DNA from: UBA4416 sp036676295
Lineage (GTDB): Bacteria; Bacteroidota; Bacteroidia; B-17B0; Aurantibacillaceae
DNA: 64,000 nt
Reading direction: 5' to 3'
Assembly (NCBI GenBank): GCA_036676295.1
Contig: JAKFDE010000023.1
Coordinates: 1-64,000, forward strand
The notes under the pieces were generated by a model. That model was not told the DNA's origin, searched no databases, and saw nothing but the letters and a program-made list of their open reading frames with translations. Positions 44,795 to 54,158 of the stretch are shown piece by piece. Within the stretch, counting starts at the first letter, position 1, and each line of letters opens with the position of its first letter. The position numbers and the translations under genes were made by a program.

Positions 44795-47700
44795 ATGAAA
44801 AAGTTATTCGCACTTATTTTCACGTTATTTACACTTCATTCGTTTGCATCACATATTGCAGGTGGACAGATTACTTATAAATGCCTAGGTAATAATCAAT
44901 ATGAAGTTAAGTTAACTTACTTTTGGGATTGTGCCGGAGGTTTTAACCCCGGAACTCAACAAACCATTAATGTTAATGGTTGTAGTCAAGCCTTAACTAT
45001 GACTGTGCTACAGAGCACACTCACGCCAGGTGATGGAGTTATGGCCGGAGGATTGTGCCCTACAGCATCAACATTAACCACTTGTAAAAAACGTATTGAT
45101 TATATAGGGATCATCACTCTCCCTTCAGCATGTAACAGCTGGACCTTCTCTATCGGTAGCTGTTGTCGTGGTGGAAACATTACTAATATTACCGGAGGAA
45201 CTGGCGCAAGTTACTACCACTTTGCTACCTTAAACAATACATCCGTTACTTGTAACAACTCTCCTGATATTGCCATTGAACAATTACCAAACTTTTGTTT
45301 AGGACAACCTGCTTGTTTTAACTTAGGTGCTACCGAACTGGATGGACATACTTTAAGTTATGCATTTATAGATGCTTACCAAACAGCTACTACCTTTGTA
45401 ACTTATAGCGGAACTTATACAGGAACGCAACCTATGACAGGTATCACTATCGATCCTAATACAGGACAAGTGAATTTTACCCCCAATGCTATTGGCGATT
45501 TTGTGATCACTGTTCAAATAACCGAAAAAGATGCTTTAGGTAATATCATTGGTACTATTATGCGAGATTTTCAGGTAATTGTATCTAACTGTACCAATCA
45601 AACAGTGCCTTGTGGACAAGGAGCTATTACTAACGTTACTTCAGGTACCGTTCCTGGCGGGAACCAGAACTCTTTGCAAATTTGCGAAAACATTCCTTTT
45701 TGTTTTGATGTCAACTTTTCTGACCCTGACGTGAATGATTCTATTAAAATTTCTTCTCCTAACATTGCAATCACATTACCTGGTTCAACAATGGTAATGA
45801 CCTATACTCCGGGGATTAAAAATCAAGTGAAAGCTACCATTTGTTGGACACCACCTCAAGGAAGTTCAGGATTAAATACTAGCTTCGTTTTAATTGTAAA
45901 AGATAATGCTTGTCCGGTTCCGGGCACTCAGGTAATTAATTACTTTATTGATGTATTGCCGGCTACAAGTGCCGGTCCTGATCAAATTATTTGTGGCCCT
46001 CAGGCGGCTTCCGTTACGGCAACAGGTTCTTCTACCGTTTTTGCTTGGACAGATCTAGCCGGAACACCTATACCTGTTGGCCCTGCCTTTAGTTGTAATC
46101 CTTGTAGTAATCCCGTTATTAAACCCGCAATTACTTCAACTTATGTAGTAACCAATGTTGGTGGTGGCGCAAACTGTAAAAACAAAGATACTTTAGTAAT
46201 AAATGTTGTTCCTGATTTTACTTTAACTGCAGGAGCAAGTGTATCAAGTTCTTGTATGAATAGTGCGGTACAATTTACCAGTAGCATTAACCCAGCAGGT
46301 CCGGGTTACACCTATACATGGAGCCCTTCATCGCCTTTAACATCAACTAATACCGCTAATACAAGCGCAACTTATTCTGTGCCGGGAACATATAACTACA
46401 CCTTAACGGCAGTTAGCCCCGACGGTTGTACCAAACAATCTAATAGTGTTCCTTTTACGGCCGCTCCTGTAACTATGCCAATATTTACGGTCACGCCAAC
46501 CAATACTACCGTTTGCGGTAATAGTAGTTTTACTTTAGATGTTAATTTTAATTCTGCTCCGCCAACTACTTGTGGTTTAGCTACTACAGGCTGTTTGGCT
46601 CCTAGTGTTGTTTCTGTTGGAAATGGCGCATTAACAAATGGAACAACTACCTATCCTGCACCGTATGGTAATTTCTATGATAGTCAACGTTTTCAAATGT
46701 TATTTACAGCTGCTGAATTAAGTGCTTCGGGTGTTGTTGCTGGAAAAATAAGTAGTTTAGCGTTTAATGTAGCCGCCATAAACTCATTATCAAATGGATT
46801 AAAAGACTATACTATAAAACTAAAGTGTACGTCCGCTACTAATGCAACAACTATTGACAATACTGGATTAACTCAAGTTTACACTTCCCCATCCTACGTT
46901 GTAGTGTCTGGATGGAATACACATAATTTTACTTCAGCATATGAATGGGATGGAGTGAGTAATTTATTAGTAGATGTTTGTAATAATGATAATTCCTTAG
47001 GTTATACACAAAATGCTTCTTCTCCTTATACAACAACAGGGTTCACATCAGTTGTTTATTATAGAATGGACGGAGTAAATGCTTGTGGTTTAACAACTGT
47101 TACTGGCACATCCAGTAATCGTCCAAACGTTCGTTTCGGAAATTGTTCTTCAGTTCCTGATCCTAACAGCTTTTCATACTCATGGAGTCCGGCTACAGGT
47201 TTAAGTAGCACAACTGTAAAAAGTCCTACGGCTAATATTTCTTCGTCTGTAAACTATACTGTGGTAGTAACACCAACAGCTGCAGCCACTTGTTCTAATG
47301 TTGGATCGACTAATTTAACTATTACAAATGCGGTTACGCCAACGCTTACGCCCGTTCCGGCTATGTGTAGTAATGCTTCAACACTTAGCTTAACCGGAAA
47401 TGCAAATCCGGCAGGAGGAACTTGGAGTGTAACACCTGGAGTAAGTGCAACCGGTGTGTTTACTCCTTCATTAGCAGCCATTGGCAATAACACCGTATCT
47501 TATACTTATGGTAGTACAGGTTGTCAACAAACGGCAACGATGGTTATTACCGTTGAGCGCTATGTTCCGTCAACAATTTCCGGAACCATAGCTCCGCAAT
47601 GTGCTTCAAATCCAACTATTAACTTAACAACAGCTCTTCCTACTTCAACATTAGGAACGGGAACATGGTCGGGAAGTGGTGTCACCGGTACTACCTTTGA

Positions 47701-49534
47701 CCCTGCAACCGCAATAGCCGGTATCAACACGTTAACCTATAGCACTAACTCCGCACCAACGGGCTTATGTCCTTCTTCCAGTACCATTAATGTATCTGTT
47801 AGTGCCGTGGTTCAACCTACAATTACTCCTGAAAATCCAAGATGTAACACGGCACCTAACTTTAGCTTAGTGCCTTCATCAACAGGAGGAACATGGAGTG
47901 TGACATCGGCGGTAAATGCCTCAGGCGTTTTCTCTCCTTCTACTGCCGCAATTGGTAATAATACGGTTACTTACACTTATGTGAATGGCGCTTGTACAAG
48001 AACAACAAGTACTATCGTTAATATTGAACAATTTGTTCCATCAACTATTACAGGTAGTATTGCTCCTAAATGTTCTACAGACCCTGTAGTTAATTTAGCT
48101 ACTACATTAACTGTATCGCCACTTGGAGTTGGTGTTTGGACAGGTAATGGTGTTACAGGAACAACTTTTGATCCTGCTGCTGCAGATGCCGGAACTCATA
48201 CGATAACGTATAGCACTAACTCTGCGCCTACAGGTCTTTGTCCATCAAGCAGTACTTTGGCGGTAACCGTAAATACAATTACAACACCTGTAATTGCTCC
48301 TGCGGGTCCGTATTGCACAAACTTTGCAAGTCAAACAATGACAGCTAATGCACCAGGCGGAACTTGGGGTCCATTACCAATTATTTCTACAGCTGGTCAA
48401 TTAAATCCAGGATCAGGTTTAGTTGGTAACAATGTTATTTCTTATACTTTAACCAATGGTGCTTGTACATTAATAACAACTTCTACTGTTCAAATTGTGC
48501 AATATATTCCGGCTACTATTACAGGAGCTTTAGGGCCATATTGTATTTATGAGGGTGTTACTAACTTACAGCCTATTGCTATAAATACCGGAGGTGTTTG
48601 GTCAGGAGCTGGAGTAACAGGTACAAACTTTGATCCTGCCAGTGCCGGTGCCGGTTCTCATATTATAACATATAGTACAGATCCTGCTCCTGCCGGTTTG
48701 TGTCCTGATAACGCAACAACAACTATTGTAGTTAATCCGGTTCCTATTATTAATGCCATTCCAACTAATACAACGTCAGGATGTAATCCTTTAACGATCG
48801 AGTACAATTCTACTTTAGTAAATACAGGAACTGCATCGTGGAATTTTGGTGATGGTAACTTTGGTACAGGTTTCCCTTCTACACATACTTATACTGTTCC
48901 GGGAGTTTATACGGCTGTTTTATCTTACACTGATGCTGTAGGTTGCGTTAATACGGCGGTTGCATCGAGTACTGTTGAAGTATATGAAGTGCCTGTAGCT
49001 GCTTTTGATGCTTCTCCGGATGTTGCTTCTGTTGTAGAAGCCAATGTTCAATTCACTAATCAAACCAGTAACCTAAATGATAATACTTATGAATGGAATA
49101 TTGGTGATTTAAGTTCTAGTACAGAAACTAATCCAATATATCTATTTACTAATTCAGGAGAATATTTTGTAACCTTAATTGCAACTTCATCTCACGGATG
49201 TCAAAATACAGCTATCAAAAAAGTGACTGTAACACCGGATGTTGTGTTATATGTACCAAATAGCTTTACTCCTAATGGTGATGGATTAAATGATCAGTTC
49301 CAGGTATTTTTACCTCCTACAGGTGTTGATTATTCAACGTTTAGCTTAACTGTTTATGACAGATGGGGCGAGGTGATCTACAAAACAAACGACGTGAATA
49401 ATTTCTGGACAGGTGCAAAAAATAATTCAGGTAATATACTGAAACAAGAAACTTATATCTGGAAAGTATCCTTTAAAGATGAACAGAAAAAATATTATGA
49501 AAAAGTAGGTCATGTGACTTTACTAGGCAAATAA
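44795..49534 (+). CDS. giant repeat-rich surface protein with type B T9SS sorting domain
   Basis: 1579 residues from ATG 44795; this start gives the signal peptide KKLFALIFTLFTLHSFAS and follows the promoter, whereas ATG 44753 does not. The Cys-rich N-terminus (GGQITYKCLGNNQYEVKLTYFWDC) is a common Bacteroidota module. Ig/PKD-like domains follow. About residues 585-790 hold a jelly-roll-like module inserted in one of them. Three long repeats of about 155 residues (about 846-1312) share TWSVT, GVFTPS, AAIGNNTVSYTY and GTTFDP. A PKD pair precedes the C-terminal YVPNSFTPNGDGLNDQFQV type B signal. Likely displayed on the surface. No porP neighbour, unlike the other giant protein. Confidence 0.92.
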   Translation: MKKLFALIFTLFTLHSFASHIAGGQITYKCLGNNQYEVKLTYFWDCAGGFNPGTQQTINVNGCSQALTMTVLQSTLTPGDGVMAGGLCPTASTLTTCKKRIDYIGIITLPSACNSWTFSIGSCCRGGNITNITGGTGASYYHFATLNNTSVTCNNSPDIAIEQLPNFCLGQPACFNLGATELDGHTLSYAFIDAYQTATTFVTYSGTYTGTQPMTGITIDPNTGQVNFTPNAIGDFVITVQITEKDALGNIIGTIMRDFQVIVSNCTNQTVPCGQGAITNVTSGTVPGGNQNSLQICENIPFCFDVNFSDPDVNDSIKISSPNIAITLPGSTMVMTYTPGIKNQVKATICWTPPQGSSGLNTSFVLIVKDNACPVPGTQVINYFIDVLPATSAGPDQIICGPQAASVTATGSSTVFAWTDLAGTPIPVGPAFSCNPCSNPVIKPAITSTYVVTNVGGGANCKNKDTLVINVVPDFTLTAGASVSSSCMNSAVQFTSSINPAGPGYTYTWSPSSPLTSTNTANTSATYSVPGTYNYTLTAVSPDGCTKQSNSVPFTAAPVTMPIFTVTPTNTTVCGNSSFTLDVNFNSAPPTTCGLATTGCLAPSVVSVGNGALTNGTTTYPAPYGNFYDSQRFQMLFTAAELSASGVVAGKISSLAFNVAAINSLSNGLKDYTIKLKCTSATNATTIDNTGLTQVYTSPSYVVVSGWNTHNFTSAYEWDGVSNLLVDVCNNDNSLGYTQNASSPYTTTGFTSVVYYRMDGVNACGLTTVTGTSSNRPNVRFGNCSSVPDPNSFSYSWSPATGLSSTTVKSPTANISSSVNYTVVVTPTAAATCSNVGSTNLTITNAVTPTLTPVPAMCSNASTLSLTGNANPAGGTWSVTPGVSATGVFTPSLAAIGNNTVSYTYGSTGCQQTATMVITVERYVPSTISGTIAPQCASNPTINLTTALPTSTLGTGTWSGSGVTGTTFDPATAIAGINTLTYSTNSAPTGLCPSSSTINVSVSAVVQPTITPENPRCNTAPNFSLVPSSTGGTWSVTSAVNASGVFSPSTAAIGNNTVTYTYVNGACTRTTSTIVNIEQFVPSTITGSIAPKCSTDPVVNLATTLTVSPLGVGVWTGNGVTGTTFDPAAADAGTHTITYSTNSAPTGLCPSSSTLAVTVNTITTPVIAPAGPYCTNFASQTMTANAPGGTWGPLPIISTAGQLNPGSGLVGNNVISYTLTNGACTLITTSTVQIVQYIPATITGALGPYCIYEGVTNLQPIAINTGGVWSGAGVTGTNFDPASAGAGSHIITYSTDPAPAGLCPDNATTTIVVNPVPIINAIPTNTTSGCNPLTIEYNSTLVNTGTASWNFGDGNFGTGFPSTHTYTVPGVYTAVLSYTDAVGCVNTAVASSTVEVYEVPVAAFDASPDVASVVEANVQFTNQTSNLNDNTYEWNIGDLSSSTETNPIYLFTNSGEYFVTLIATSSHGCQNTAIKKVTVTPDVVLYVPNSFTPNGDGLNDQFQVFLPPTGVDYSTFSLTVYDRWGEVIYKTNDVNNFWTGAKNNSGNILKQETYIWKVSFKDEQKKYYEKVGHVTLLGK

Positions 49535-49555
49535 TATAACTGTATAATTTTATTT

Positions 49556-49588
49556 AAAAGCTCTGCGAAATATCGCAGAGCTTTTTTA
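49556..49588. terminator. strong terminator after the giant surface-protein gene
   Basis: A 13-bp perfect stem AAAAGCTCTGCGA (49556-49568) / TCGCAGAGCTTTT (49573-49585) with an AATA loop and continuing T-run. It resembles the terminator at 26962 in its CTCTGC core. Confidence 0.9.
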
Positions 49589-49608
49589 TTTTTAATAAAA
49601 AATAAATT

Positions 49609-51153
49609 ATGGCAGATCTATCAAAGTTTATTCAAACCATTAATGATGGGTATACTACAAAAGGCGATTTTATTGTATTAGGTTCGGCTATGTTAGATGG
49701 CGTTCCGCAAAAAGAAGCACAAGTAAAACTCCCATTGAAAACTTTAAATCGTCATGGTTTAATTGCCGGTGCTACAGGAACCGGAAAAACGGTAACTCTA
49801 CAAATTATTGCAGAGAATATGTGCGCCAAAGGAATTCCTGTTTTAATGATGGATCTAAAAGGTGATCTGAGTGGAATTGCAAAACCCGGAGTAACTAATC
49901 CAAAAATAGAAGAACGTCATGCCGCTATTGGCATTCCATTTGTTCCTACCGGAAGCGCTGTTGAATTTCTGACCCTGTCAAAAGAAAACGGCGCAAAACT
50001 AAGGGCAACTGTCAGCGAATTTGGGCCAGTATTATTCTCAAAAGTATTAGACTTAAATGATACACAAAGCGGCATCGTCGCCATTATTTTTAAATATGCT
50101 GATGATAGGCAATTACCGTTATTAGATTTAAAAGATTTTAAAAGCTTATTGAATTATATTGGTAACGAAGGAAAAGAAGAAATACAAAAAAATTATGGCA
50201 ATGTTTCTACAGCTTCAGTTGGAACCATCTTACGCGCGGTGATCGAATTAGAATCGCAAGGAGCCGAAACTTTTTTTGGTGAGCGTTCTTTTGAAGTGAG
50301 CGACTTAACACGTTTAGATGCCTATGGCAGAGGGATTGCTTCTATTATCAGATTGGTTGACATACAAGATAAACCAAAATTATTTTCAACTTTTATGCTG
50401 TGTTTGCTTGCCGAAGCATATCACACATTTCCGGAAGCCGGTGATCTGGAAAAACCAAAATTGTGTATTTTTATTGATGAAGCACATTTGATCTTTAAAG
50501 AAGCTTCTCAAGCATTATTAGATCAAATCGAATCCATCATTAAATTAATTCGTAGTAAAGGTGTGGGCATTTATTTCTGTACGCAAAACCCTTATGATAT
50601 TCCTGATGCTGTATTATCGCAATTAGGGTTAAAAGTACAACACGCATTACGTGCCTTTACGGAAAAAGACAGAAAGGCTATTAAAAAAACTGCTGAGAAT
50701 TATCCAATATCTGAATTCTATAAAACAGATGAGCTACTAACCAGCATTGGTATTGGGCAAGCTTTGATAACGGCCTTAAACGAAAAAGGTATCCCTACTC
50801 CTTTAGCAGCAACACATTTGCGGGCGCCGATGAGTCGCATTGGTGTATTAACATCCGATGAAATTAATCAAACAGTTGCTTCAAGTACGATAGCTTCAAA
50901 ATACAATGAAGAGATCGACAGAGAAAGTGCTTTCGAAATATTGACTGCAAAACTAAAATCCATACAAGAAGAAGAACCTGAAGCGAAAAAAGGAACTACC
51001 AAAAAACCGGCCAAAGAAGAGAAAAGCACCATTGAAAAAATTAGCGAAAACACAATGGTGAGACAAGTTGGAAGAACTGTGTTTAAAGAAATGGCTCGTG
51101 GCTTACTGGGCGTATTAGGTATTGGCAAAAAGAAAAAAGGTGGTTGGTTTTAA
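49609..51153 (+). CDS. HerA-like ATPase, DUF853 family
   Basis: 514 residues. Walker A is GATGTGKT (54-61); Walker B is CIFIDEAHLIF (near 290); KGVGIYFCTQNPYDIPDAVL is the conserved segment of DUF853/YjgR-type helicase-HerA-like proteins. The C-terminus is a Lys/Glu-rich linker (PEAKKGTTKKPAKEEKSTIE) then a hydrophobic-basic tail ending GIGKKKKGGWF. Family function is not known; no NurA or other partner is adjacent, so it is unlikely to be an end-resection HerA. Confidence 0.9.
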   Translation: MADLSKFIQTINDGYTTKGDFIVLGSAMLDGVPQKEAQVKLPLKTLNRHGLIAGATGTGKTVTLQIIAENMCAKGIPVLMMDLKGDLSGIAKPGVTNPKIEERHAAIGIPFVPTGSAVEFLTLSKENGAKLRATVSEFGPVLFSKVLDLNDTQSGIVAIIFKYADDRQLPLLDLKDFKSLLNYIGNEGKEEIQKNYGNVSTASVGTILRAVIELESQGAETFFGERSFEVSDLTRLDAYGRGIASIIRLVDIQDKPKLFSTFMLCLLAEAYHTFPEAGDLEKPKLCIFIDEAHLIFKEASQALLDQIESIIKLIRSKGVGIYFCTQNPYDIPDAVLSQLGLKVQHALRAFTEKDRKAIKKTAENYPISEFYKTDELLTSIGIGQALITALNEKGIPTPLAATHLRAPMSRIGVLTSDEINQTVASSTIASKYNEEIDRESAFEILTAKLKSIQEEEPEAKKGTTKKPAKEEKSTIEKISENTMVRQVGRTVFKEMARGLLGVLGIGKKKKGGWF

Positions 51154-51166
51154 TAAAATTTTAATT

Positions 51167-51634
51167 ATGAAAACACATCTGATAGATTCTTTAAAATATA
51201 ATGATTGGGCAAATCAAAAACTGTTACCCATTATTAAACAATTGCCAAATAAAGAAGAATCAATTACGCTTTTTAGTCATTTAATCAACACTCAGGATAA
51301 ATGGTATAATCGTATCACCAAACAAAAAGAGGATACTCTGCTTTCGTGGTCAACCCCTCACTTTCCATTTGAAGAATTAGAAGAGCGCTGGAGAAATAGC
51401 GTTTCTATTTGGATAGATTTAATAACCTTAAAAACAGAATCTGAATTACAGGAAAATGTCATTTTTACGCGAGCCAGTGATGGTAAACAAATGGGATTAA
51501 AGTTAGTAGATCTTGTTTTGCAACTAAATTACCATTCTATACACCATCGTGCGCAAATCAATAAATTAATAAGCCAACAAGGGATAACACCTCCTTCTAC
51601 TGATTATATATTTACAAAATTAATAGAACTATAG
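51167..51634 (+). CDS. DinB-family protein
   Basis: 155 residues from ATG 51167; an in-frame ATG at 51122 lies inside the previous gene. The four-helix DinB-like fold is suggested by SLKYNDWANQKL at the start, FSHLINTQDKWYNRI and the C-terminal NYHSIHHRAQINKLISQQG, whose histidines are expected metal ligands. Members are metal-dependent thiol-utilising or unknown enzymes. It starts 13 bp after the HerA-like gene and is probably co-transcribed. Confidence 0.86.
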   Translation: MKTHLIDSLKYNDWANQKLLPIIKQLPNKEESITLFSHLINTQDKWYNRITKQKEDTLLSWSTPHFPFEELEERWRNSVSIWIDLITLKTESELQENVIFTRASDGKQMGLKLVDLVLQLNYHSIHHRAQINKLISQQGITPPSTDYIFTKLIEL

Positions 51635-52037
51635 TATGAGTTCTGGTTCCTTTTAATTATTCTCAAAATTGAAAAATTTTGTTTGCTGATTTTAATTATG
51701 CAAAGAAAATTACTAATTGACTTGGGTATTGCTAAACAAATATTCCCTAAATAATTATATTGTTTTAATAAATAATTTATTTGCCTACTTCTGCCTCTTA
51801 AAATATAACCGCACTCCTAAACACTTTTTTTTACACGTATGAATTATTTTTATTTATAGACGAACACTAAATTTCACCGACTAAGTATTTTTACCTACTC
51901 AACGATTAAGTAAAATTACTTATTTTATAAGTGCAAATAATGTCTTAAATTAGCTAGAGGGAACCAAGGCGCTAAAAGCTTTTCTGTTTTGTTGTTTCTA
52001 AAACACTAGTGTTTCGTGTAATTAAATCCAATTTACA
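51635..52037. other. AT-rich intergenic region upstream of the signalling cluster
   Basis: No coding frame. It holds a small hairpin CAAAATT-GAAA-AATTTTG (51664-51681) that may end the dinB transcript, an inverted repeat TAAGTAA-AA-TTACTTA (51907-51922) with related words CTAAGTA and CCTACT just before it, and a perfect 14-bp palindrome AAACACTAGTGTTT (52001-52014) 23 bases before the kinase ATG. The length and symmetric sites suggest a regulated promoter region. Confidence 0.6.
52001..52014. promoter_or_regulatory. 14-bp palindrome before the first kinase gene
   Basis: AAACACTAGTGTTT is perfectly self-complementary and lies just upstream of the start codon. It could be an operator or a leader hairpin; nothing identifies a binding protein. 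Confidence 0.4.
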
Positions 52038-53183
52038 ATGAGTGTTTATCAGAAAATAAAAGACCCATACTCTAGTAAGTCCTTAGTAAAAAAAGAAGAC
52101 TACTCTATTTTTGTTTTGGATAAAGACGGAAAAATAGAAAATTGGAACAGTGCAGCCGAAAGTATCTTTGGTTATAAATTAGATGAAGTTATTGGCAAAG
52201 ACCTCAGTGTTTTATTTGAGCAAACCGATATTGATTCTAACAAACTTAACAGCTTATTGGAACAAGCTAGTTTAAATGGGAAAGTTACAGATAACTGTTT
52301 CTTAAAAAGGAAGGATTCGAAAATAATTGATAGTACCCTTTTATTAAATGCTATTTATGATAACAATAAATCAGCAATGGGCTTTTTAATTAATATTAAA
52401 GATCTAAGTATCGAAAAGTCTCCTGCAGAGAGTCCTGAATTAAGTAATCTTTCATCAGACATTATTTCTAATGATAAACTAAAAAGTTGTTTAAATCAAT
52501 TGGAGGCTCTTAATCAAGAATTTGAATTGTTCTCCTATTCCATTTCACATGATCTAAGAGCTCCCTTAAGAGCCATTGATGGGTATATAAAAATCATTGA
52601 AGAAGATTACACCCAACAATTTGATGAGGAGGGAAAAAGTTTATTGAATTTGATCCAAAAAAATGCTAGAAAAATGAATGCGTTAATGGATAATCTTTTA
52701 GCATTTTCGAGAATAACCACACGTGAAATAAAAAAAGAGCCTATTAATATACACGAGCTTGTTAATGAGTCGTTGGGAGAATTAAACAAAACCCTTCAGC
52801 ATAAAGCCGAAATTATTATAAAAGACCTTCATCCTATAAAAGCCGACTATTCTTTAATGAATTTAGTGTTTATGCATTTGCTTTCTAATGCTATAAAGTT
52901 TTCTGCTAAAAAAGATTCGCCAACAATAGAAATATCATCGGAAATAAATAATGACCAGATCACCTATATGATAAAAGACAATGGTGCTGGTTTTGACATG
53001 AAACATGTCAATAAATTATTTGGGGTTTTTCAACGATTACATGCCCCCGAAGAGTTTGAGGGGACGGGCATGGGATTAGCTATTGTAAAACGTATTGTTA
53101 CAAAACATAATGGTTCTGTATGGGCTGATGCAGATCTGAAAAACGGGGCTGCCTTTTATTTTTCGTTACCATACGAAAAATAA
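52038..53183 (+). CDS. cytoplasmic PAS-domain sensor histidine kinase
   Basis: 381 residues with no membrane segment. A PAS domain fills about 22-125 (YSIFVLDKDGKIENWNSAAESIFGY). The HisKA domain has SYSISHDLRAPLRAIDGY with phospho-acceptor His171. The ATPase domain shows HLLSNAIKFSAKK, IKDNGAGFDM and GTGMGLAIVKRIVTKHNG. This close phytochrome-kinase type usually pairs with Rcp1-like single-domain receivers, and one follows at 53289. Its catalytic part strongly resembles the kinase at 54159, so the two are probably duplicates with different sensor ends. Confidence 0.93.
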   Translation: MSVYQKIKDPYSSKSLVKKEDYSIFVLDKDGKIENWNSAAESIFGYKLDEVIGKDLSVLFEQTDIDSNKLNSLLEQASLNGKVTDNCFLKRKDSKIIDSTLLLNAIYDNNKSAMGFLINIKDLSIEKSPAESPELSNLSSDIISNDKLKSCLNQLEALNQEFELFSYSISHDLRAPLRAIDGYIKIIEEDYTQQFDEEGKSLLNLIQKNARKMNALMDNLLAFSRITTREIKKEPINIHELVNESLGELNKTLQHKAEIIIKDLHPIKADYSLMNLVFMHLLSNAIKFSAKKDSPTIEISSEINNDQITYMIKDNGAGFDMKHVNKLFGVFQRLHAPEEFEGTGMGLAIVKRIVTKHNGSVWADADLKNGAAFYFSLPYEK

Positions 53184-53288
53184 TAATTGTAATTTATTTT
53201 AAGATCATAAAAATAATCGTTAAATTGACCTTAAGTAATTACTAAAAGCTGTTACTCAAAAAACGCAGATTTCCTTTGATCAATCACT

Positions 53289-53708
53289 ATGAAAAAAAAA
53301 CTAAATAGTATTTTATTAGTTGATGATGATAAAGATTGTAATTTTTTTCACCAACGCTTGATCAATAAGCTCAATTGTGTTGATAATCTAAATATAGTTA
53401 ATGATGGCCTTCACGCTTTAGAATTTCTCAACTCTACTCCAAACGGAAAACACCCAAAACCTGATATTATTTTTCTTGATCTTAATATGCCCCGCATGAC
53501 CGGCTGGGAGTTTTTGGGAGAATATGAAAAATTAGGGGAAGAAAAAAAAGCCAAAGTCATAATCATTATGTTAGCCACTTCTCTGCATACAGGAGATATA
53601 GAGCGTATTGAAAAATATCAAAATATCATTAACGGTTATCAAACAAAATACCTTGACCAAAAAACAATGACCGGGATCTTAGAAAAATATTTTAACGACT
53701 ATTTATAA
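53289..53708 (+). CDS. single-domain response regulator
   Basis: 139-residue CheY-like receiver with no output domain. Acidic residues Asp12-Asp13 (LLVDDDKD), phospho-acceptor Asp64 (IIFLDLNMPRMTGWEF) and the Thr/Ser segment MLATS are present. The conserved Lys occurs in QTKYL, without the proline that usually follows. Likely receives phosphate from the upstream kinase; lies 105 bp after it. Confidence 0.92.
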   Translation: MKKKLNSILLVDDDKDCNFFHQRLINKLNCVDNLNIVNDGLHALEFLNSTPNGKHPKPDIIFLDLNMPRMTGWEFLGEYEKLGEEKKAKVIIIMLATSLHTGDIERIEKYQNIINGYQTKYLDQKTMTGILEKYFNDYL

Positions 53709-53739
53709 CATACACTAACCGCATTTAAACACTTGTATT

Positions 53740-54144
53740 ATGGAAATTCCTGCTAACACAAAAACGTATGATCAGCCAACAAGTACTTTGTGGTTTGATG
53801 AAGATGGCATCATGTATTCTAAACCAAAGCCTGGTGTTGCCGAACCCGAATTAACAAGGGAGGAAACTTTAAAGCAAATGGACATTATTAAAAAAATACT
53901 TGATTATAAAAAAGTATGCATGATCTTAGAAACTAACTCTAACTCAAAACCTCCTAAAAAAGATGACCGAGATTTTATTGCTGAACAATTAAATGAGATC
54001 ACAAAAGCGATGGGTATAATTTCAAGCTCACCATTAAGCCGAATGGTTGCCAATTTATTTTTTGGGTTAAAACCACCGCCTTATCCTGTCAAATTTTTTT
54101 CGAATGAAAAAGAAGCAAAAGAATGGATCAAACAATATTTATAA
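53740..54144 (+). CDS. SpoIIAA/STAS-like protein of a kinase-associated family
   Basis: 134 residues, soluble. The pattern STLWFDEDGIMYSKPKPG near the start, KKVCMILETNSNSKPPKKDDR in the middle, and SPLSRMVANLFFGLKPPPYPVKFFSNEKEAKEWI at the end matches a SpoIIAA-like (STAS-related) family found beside histidine kinases in Bacteroidota and other phyla. I do not know its biochemical role; antagonist-type binding by analogy with SpoIIAA is inference. The usual phosphorylated Ser of SpoIIAA is not evident. It lies 31 bp after a receiver gene and 14 bp before the next kinase, so it belongs to the operon. Confidence 0.75.
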   Translation: MEIPANTKTYDQPTSTLWFDEDGIMYSKPKPGVAEPELTREETLKQMDIIKKILDYKKVCMILETNSNSKPPKKDDRDFIAEQLNEITKAMGIISSSPLSRMVANLFFGLKPPPYPVKFFSNEKEAKEWIKQYL

Positions 54145-54158
54145 ACTAAAAATTATTT

